Origin: an uncultured Gammaproteobacteria bacterium
GTDB lineage: Bacteria; Pseudomonadota; Gammaproteobacteria; Pseudomonadales; UBA5518
Direction of reading: 5' to 3'
Assembly (NCBI GenBank): GCA_903921135.1
Contig: CAIXOY010000217.1
Location: forward strand, 1 to 10,802
DNA length: 10,802 bases
The notes under the pieces were generated by a model, which saw only the letters and a program-made list of their open reading frames with translations, was not told the origin of the DNA and did no database searches. This document shows positions 7,224 to 10,802 of this stretch, piece by piece. How positions within the stretch are numbered: position 1 is the stretch's first letter; each line of letters opens with the position of its first letter. The position numbers and the translations under genes were made by a program.

Positions 7224-8630
7224 ATGATCGACCCGCGCACCGCGATGGTGTGCATCGCGTTGATGTACGTGGTGCTGTCGATCAATACCTGGGCCTATCT
7301 CGAGGAGACGAAACGCGCCTCGGTCCGCATCTGGTGTGCCGCCGGCCTGGTGGGCGGCGTCTCGATACTCTCCTACGCCTTGCGCGGCTACATATCCGAG
7401 TTCGCCTGCGTGCTGTTGGGCAACGGCCTTCTGGTCGTCGCCATGAGCAGCGGCGCCTATGCGCTGCGCCTCGAGTCCCGCCCCTGGCGGCTCGACGTGC
7501 TCGTTGCCGTGCTTGCCGCCGATATCACCGCCATCGGCCTCGCGCAGTATCTGGAGCTCGGGATGCTGTCGGGGCTGATAAACAGGATGTCGGTGGCCAC
7601 GGCCGCGCTGGCAGTTGCCTGGTCTGCATTCCAGGTTGGTCGCGACGCGCGGAGCATCAACGCCTACACCATCTCCGCGGCCTACGCGGCGGTGTGTCTG
7701 GTGTTCCTGATCCAGTCCGCGGTGACGGTGATCCACGGCGATTTCTCGCCGATGAGCGGCGGCATCACGCCGCTTCTGCCGGTGTTCGTGGGGCTGATCG
7801 CGGCGGTGGTGAACCACATCAGCTTCCTGGGCATGGCCTTCGACAGGAGCGTCAGCCTGCGGCTGCAGTCTGCCGGCGACCTTGCCCGCGCCACGCAGCG
7901 CCAGACGCTGGGGCAGGAACTCGCTGCGTTAGATGCGGACCGCAGCATCGCGATGCTCGCGGCCTCCCTGGCGCACGAATTGAACCAGCCACTCGCCGCC
8001 GCGCTCGCCAATGCGCAGGTGCTGCGGCGCAACCTCGGCAAGAGCATCACCGCGCCCGAGGACATCGCCGGGATGCTCCGCAGCATCAGTGTGGATGCCC
8101 GCCGCGCGCTACACACGCTGCAGGGCTTTCGCCGCCTGGGCGTCGATGCGCCGGCGGCGTCGGAGCAGGCCGAGGCAGGTGCGCTGCTGGAGACTGCGAT
8201 CCTCCGTCTGACACCCGCGCTGCTCGCCGGCGGCGTCACCCTACGGCGAAACCCGCCACCGCCACACACATGGGTCATGGGCGGCGAGGTACAGCTGTCG
8301 CAGGTGTTGCTGAACGTGATCCGCAATGCCATCGAAGCCATGGAGGGCTGCGCGAGGCGCGAACTGCTCCTCGAGGGCGCGCTGGAGGCAAGCGCGGTGA
8401 TCTTGCGGGTCAGCGACACGGGCGTGGGGATGAGTGAAGAGCAGGTCTCGCGCGTGGGTGAGTCCTTCAACACCACCAAGGCCGAGGGGCTGGGCATGGG
8501 GCTCGCGATTTCCGTGCACCTGCTGCAGGAATGCAACGGCACCTTGCGGGCGCTCAACCTCCCGGAGGGCGGGCTCTGCGTCGAGATCCGGCTGGTGCGC
8601 GCAGCGGGCCCGGGCAGGATGGCGGCATGA
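7224..8630 (+). CDS. Seven-helix membrane sensor histidine kinase, catalytically complete
   Basis: 468 residues. The first 205 hold seven hydrophobic segments (about 6-22, 36-53, 59-80, 88-110, 113-137, 146-170, 182-204) with almost no extracytoplasmic domain, so the signal is probably sensed in or at the membrane. A helical linker (about 205-245) leads directly to the DHp domain with no HAMP or PAS. The H-box is ASLAHELNQPLAAALANAQ with phosphoacceptor His251. The ATPase domain has N-box Asn364/Asn368 (VLLNVIRNAIEAME), G1 DTGVG at 398-402, F-box Phe415 and G2 GLGMG at 422-426. The HELNQPL type of H-box is common in kinases paired with FixJ/TtrR-type regulators, as here. The start ATG 7224 has a poor ribosome site; Met8 at 7245 is the only nearby alternative. 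It overlaps the next gene by ATGA. Confidence 0.92.
   Translation: MIDPRTAMVCIALMYVVLSINTWAYLEETKRASVRIWCAAGLVGGVSILSYALRGYISEFACVLLGNGLLVVAMSSGAYALRLESRPWRLDVLVAVLAADITAIGLAQYLELGMLSGLINRMSVATAALAVAWSAFQVGRDARSINAYTISAAYAAVCLVFLIQSAVTVIHGDFSPMSGGITPLLPVFVGLIAAVVNHISFLGMAFDRSVSLRLQSAGDLARATQRQTLGQELAALDADRSIAMLAASLAHELNQPLAAALANAQVLRRNLGKSITAPEDIAGMLRSISVDARRALHTLQGFRRLGVDAPAASEQAEAGALLETAILRLTPALLAGGVTLRRNPPPPHTWVMGGEVQLSQVLLNVIRNAIEAMEGCARRELLLEGALEASAVILRVSDTGVGMSEEQVSRVGESFNTTKAEGLGMGLAISVHLLQECNGTLRALNLPEGGLCVEIRLVRAAGPGRMAA
8616..8619 (+). promoter_or_regulatory. Ribosome binding site deciding the second kinase start
   Basis: AGGA lies 7 bp before ATG 8627, inside the end of the first kinase gene. 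It favours 8627 over the in-frame upstream ATG at 8531, whose extra 32 residues are arginine- and glycine-rich and would precede the first membrane helix. Confidence 0.65.
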
Positions 8631-10027
8631 ACCTCAGCAACTACACGATCCTGATGACGCTCGCGTTCCTGCACCTCATCCTGCCGCTGAACACCTGGGT
8701 GGCGCTGTCGGGGCAACGCAGCCGGGCCGTGCGGTACTGGTGCGCGAGCGGTGCATTGGGCGGGCTGGCTGCGGTAACGGGCGTGCTGGCCCCGATCCTG
8801 CCCGAGCCACTTGTCTACCGCCTGATTCCGTGGGCAGTGTTCGCCTCTGCAAACATCCACCTGTACAACCTCTTGGCCGATGCGGCCCCGGAGCGCAACC
8901 CGCGTGGACTCCCGGTACGCCTGCTCGCTTTCGTGGTGCTGACGGAAGGGCTGGGCGTCATGGCCGGACAGAACGCGCGGCTCGCGCTGCAGTGCGTGCT
9001 GATACTGGTGGTGCTGGGCGCGCTCGTTGCCGCCGCGTGGCAAGGTGCACGGGCGCGCCGTGATCGCGCCACGCTGCGCCTGGCGGTGACCTATACCGTG
9101 TACCTGGCGCTGGCACTGGCCGCCACGCTGATGTGGACGGCGGGCTGGAAGATGGTGCTGCCGCTGGAGAGCCCCGGCATGACGGTTCTGCTGCTGATCG
9201 CCGTGTTCGCAGTGATTTCGGCAAACTTCAGCTTCATACGCGGACGGCTCGAAACCAATCTCGAGGGGCGTCTGCAGGACGTGGAGGACATCGCAACGGC
9301 GGCAGAATCCACCGCGCTCACGCAGCAACTGGCGCGGCTCGACCGGCAGCGCACGGTGGGTTTTCTGGCCGCCTCGCTGGAGGCCCAACTGATCGCGCCG
9401 ATCACACGCATGTCGGCGGCAGCCGCGAGTGCCGAGACCAGCGCCACCGCGCTTGCGCCCGAACCGCGCGGACTCACTCAGAGCCTGGACGCGATCATCG
9501 AGGCCAACCGCGCCGCATCCGAGCTCACGGCGAAGATCCGTCACTTCATACGGCCCGCGCCTGCGCACATCACGGATGTATATCCAGCCGCACTGCTCCG
9601 TGACGCGGCGCAGTTCATCGGGCCGGAAGTCCGGGAGCGCGGCATACATGTGCAATTCGAGGTCGAGGACGAGCCCCTCGTATGCCGGGCAGACGAACGC
9701 CTGCTGTACCAGGTGCTGTTGAACGTGCTGCGCAATGCGATGGAAGCAATGGAGCACTGCCCGAAACGCGAACTCCGCCTGCTCGGTTCGCGCGACGGGA
9801 GCAGGGTACATATCAGCATCTGTGACAGCGGCCCCGGATTCAGCGACGCGGCGCTCGCGGCGGCGGGCTGGCAGAAGTACTCAAGCAAAGCTGCAGGCCT
9901 TGGCCTGGGCCTGAGCCTTGCGCGGAAGATCCTGCGTGGCTTTGATGCGAGCCTTGCACTGGCAAACCGACCCGAGGGCGGAGCACGAGTGGACATCGAC
10001 CTGCCTGCAGGAGGGCACGGCGCATGA
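8627..10027 (+). CDS. Seven-helix histidine kinase paralogue lacking the phosphoacceptor histidine
   Basis: 466 residues from ATG 8627, a tandem paralogue of the preceding kinase. It has seven hydrophobic segments (about 6-26, 36-58, 63-82, 96-115, 119-138, 150-172, 184-204). The membrane domains share the pattern LNTW...R..WCASG..GG (residues 21-46; INTW...R..WCAAG..GG in the neighbour). The linker aligns without gaps into the H-box, which here reads LAASLEAQLIAPITRM: the phosphoacceptor His is Ala253, the next Glu is Gln254, and the Asn-Gln are Ile-Ala. The ATP-binding half is retained: N-box Asn366/Asn370 (YQVLLNVLRNAMEAME), G1 DSGPG at 400-404, G2 GLGLG at 424-428; the F-box Phe is Tyr418. 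It is therefore unlikely to autophosphorylate on its own, but may bind ATP and phosphorylate or regulate its neighbour in a heterodimer. ATGA overlaps join it to both flanking genes. Confidence 0.9.
   Translation: MNLSNYTILMTLAFLHLILPLNTWVALSGQRSRAVRYWCASGALGGLAAVTGVLAPILPEPLVYRLIPWAVFASANIHLYNLLADAAPERNPRGLPVRLLAFVVLTEGLGVMAGQNARLALQCVLILVVLGALVAAAWQGARARRDRATLRLAVTYTVYLALALAATLMWTAGWKMVLPLESPGMTVLLLIAVFAVISANFSFIRGRLETNLEGRLQDVEDIATAAESTALTQQLARLDRQRTVGFLAASLEAQLIAPITRMSAAAASAETSATALAPEPRGLTQSLDAIIEANRAASELTAKIRHFIRPAPAHITDVYPAALLRDAAQFIGPEVRERGIHVQFEVEDEPLVCRADERLLYQVLLNVLRNAMEAMEHCPKRELRLLGSRDGSRVHISICDSGPGFSDAALAAAGWQKYSSKAAGLGLGLSLARKILRGFDASLALANRPEGGARVDIDLPAGGHGA
10009..10014 (+). 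promoter_or_regulatory. Strong ribosome binding site of the response regulator
   Basis: A full AGGAGG lies 9 bp before ATG 10024 and inside the end of the second kinase gene. It is the strongest Shine-Dalgarno of the rightward run, suggesting that the regulator is made in excess over the kinases. Confidence 0.8.
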
Positions 10028-10713
10028 GCGAGCCCGGGAAAACCAAACGCCCTGTCACGGTAAAAGACGAGGCGTTGGCACGGCGCTACGCCCACGGGTG
10101 CGTGCTGGTGGTGGATGACGACCCCGGCATCCTGCTGGCCTACACGCGGCTGCTCGAACTGGAGGGCTATGCCTGCGAGAGCTTTGCATCCGCACTGGCA
10201 CTGCTGGAGGAACTGGCCGCGGGGACAGCGCGCTACCCGGGCCCTGCGTGCATCCTGTGCGATGTCGACATGCCGGAGATCACCGGGCTGGAGCTGCAAC
10301 AGCGGCTGCGACGCGCAGGAGACCTGCCCATCGTCCTGATGAGCGGTGCGAGCGCCGAACACGAGGTGGTGCAGGGATTCCGCGGCGGCGCGGTGGATTT
10401 TCTGCTCAAACCGATCGATATCGACGAGCTGCTCGGGGCCGTGGGCAAAGCGCTGGCACTGAGCGCCGGGAAACAGGCCCGGGAGGGCGAACGCAAAGCA
10501 CTTGAGGCAGCGTTCGCAACGCTGAACGCGCGCGAGCGTACGGTGATGGAGAAGATCGCCCTCGGCGAGACCAACCAAGTCATCGCAGACGAACTCGGCG
10601 TGTCACTGCGCAGCGTGAAGTTCTATCGCCAGCACGTGATGGAAAAAACCGGCGCCCGCAACCTGCCCGAACTGGTGCGGATGATCGACACCGTGGCGGG
10701 ACGGGGCGGCTGA
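10024..10713 (+). CDS. FixJ-type response regulator (REC plus LuxR-type HTH)
   Basis: 229 residues. A receiver domain at about 25-145 has the acidic cluster Asp31-Asp33 (VLVVDDDPG), phosphoacceptor Asp80 in CILCDVDMPEITG, Ser107 in VLMSGAS and Lys129 in FLLKPID, so it is fully equipped. A LuxR/FixJ-type helix-turn-helix follows at about 166-221: LNARERTVMEKIALGETNQV, then IADELGVSLRSVKFYRQHVM and EKTGARNLPELVRM, which closely resembles the FixJ DNA-binding domain. It should bind DNA as a dimer upon phosphorylation and change transcription. About 22 residues precede the receiver. The start overlaps the second kinase stop (ATGA), making the first kinase the obvious phosphodonor. Its target may be its own divergent intergenic region, but this is inference. 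Confidence 0.95.
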   Translation: MSEPGKTKRPVTVKDEALARRYAHGCVLVVDDDPGILLAYTRLLELEGYACESFASALALLEELAAGTARYPGPACILCDVDMPEITGLELQQRLRRAGDLPIVLMSGASAEHEVVQGFRGGAVDFLLKPIDIDELLGAVGKALALSAGKQAREGERKALEAAFATLNARERTVMEKIALGETNQVIADELGVSLRSVKFYRQHVMEKTGARNLPELVRMIDTVAGRGG

Positions 10714-10720
10714 TCCGCTA

Positions 10721-10754
10721 CGGAATGTGTCGCGGGGATGGCCCATCTCCTACG
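10721..10754 (-). repeat. REP-like palindromic unit A
   Basis: Read on the minus strand it begins GTAGGAG, then an imperfect palindrome (GATGG-C-CCATC core; an 8-bp stem with one wobble in one transcript orientation) and ends with GCGACACATTCCG. The GTAG head followed by a hairpin is the layout of bacterial REP elements, which are mobilised by RAYT transposases encoded elsewhere. It begins 7 bp after the regulator stop and may act as a 3' mRNA stabiliser. Confidence 0.7.
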
Positions 10755-10768
10755 TCGGTGAAATCCGT

Positions 10769-10801
10769 CGGAATGTGTCGCGGGCGTGGCCCGCTCCTAC
10801 G
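10769..10801 (-). repeat. REP-like palindromic unit B
   Basis: A direct copy of unit A, 48 bp further on, with identical outer ends (GTAGGAG head and GCGACACATTCCG tail on the minus strand) but a different stem: GCGGGC and GCCCGC around a 3-base loop. The window ends one base later, so more copies may follow. Neither unit has a T-run, so they are not classical intrinsic terminators. Confidence 0.72.
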
Positions 10802-10802
10802 G

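Noticed and set aside
8531..8626. Upstream ATG adding 32 residues to the second kinase
   Set aside because: The extension is arginine- and glycine-rich and lies within the first kinase gene; ATG 8627 has an AGGA site and the ATGA overlap that is repeated at the next junction.
9542..9544. His306 of the second kinase as a replacement phosphoacceptor
   Set aside because: It falls in the second DHp helix, away from the H-box position, with no E/D-x-x-N/T context, so it is unlikely to take the phosphoryl group.
7682..9811. A 709-codon open frame on the minus strand opposite the two kinases
   Set aside because: Composition is that of a shadow frame, it has no domain, and the opposite strand carries clearly recognisable kinase motifs throughout.

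Overview
The window looks like a high-GC proteobacterial chromosome segment. Two GTAG-headed REP-like palindromes at the right edge are of a kind common in Gammaproteobacteria such as pseudomonads and xanthomonads. That lineage hint is an inference, and the species cannot be named.

Left part (1-6337, minus strand): a tightly packed flagellar run, read fliQ > fliR > flhB > flhA > flgF > flgG > flgA (flgA is cut by the window edge). The first four encode most of the inner-membrane export gate of the flagellar type III secretion system. The last three encode rod parts and a probable P-ring assembly chaperone. Junctions are 12-23 bp gaps or 1-4 bp overlaps, so one operon is likely. No fliP precedes fliQ, and no flhF, flhG or fliA lies between flhA and flgF, unlike many polar flagellar clusters.

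Centre (6338-6556): a 219-bp divergent intergenic region. It holds three alternating copies of a 7-bp half-site (CCCGACC / GGTCGGG / CCCGACC, one every 9 bp) just upstream of a TATACT box facing the rightward genes. It is the obvious place for control of both directions.

Right part (6557-10713, plus strand): a four-gene run of a soluble TPR protein, two tandem paralogous histidine kinases with seven-helix membrane domains, and a FixJ-type response regulator. The last three genes are joined by ATGA overlaps. The first kinase has a complete HELNQPL H-box. The second has alanine in place of the phosphoacceptor histidine, while its N, G1 and G2 boxes remain. The likely scheme is that the first kinase phosphorylates the regulator, the second modulates it (perhaps as a heterodimer), and the TPR protein is an accessory. 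A link to the neighbouring flagellar operon is suggested only by position.

The right edge (10721-10801) has two direct REP-like units whose stems differ in sequence but still pair. No stretch over 300 bases lacks a gene. No tRNA, rRNA, CRISPR or complete mobile element was seen.
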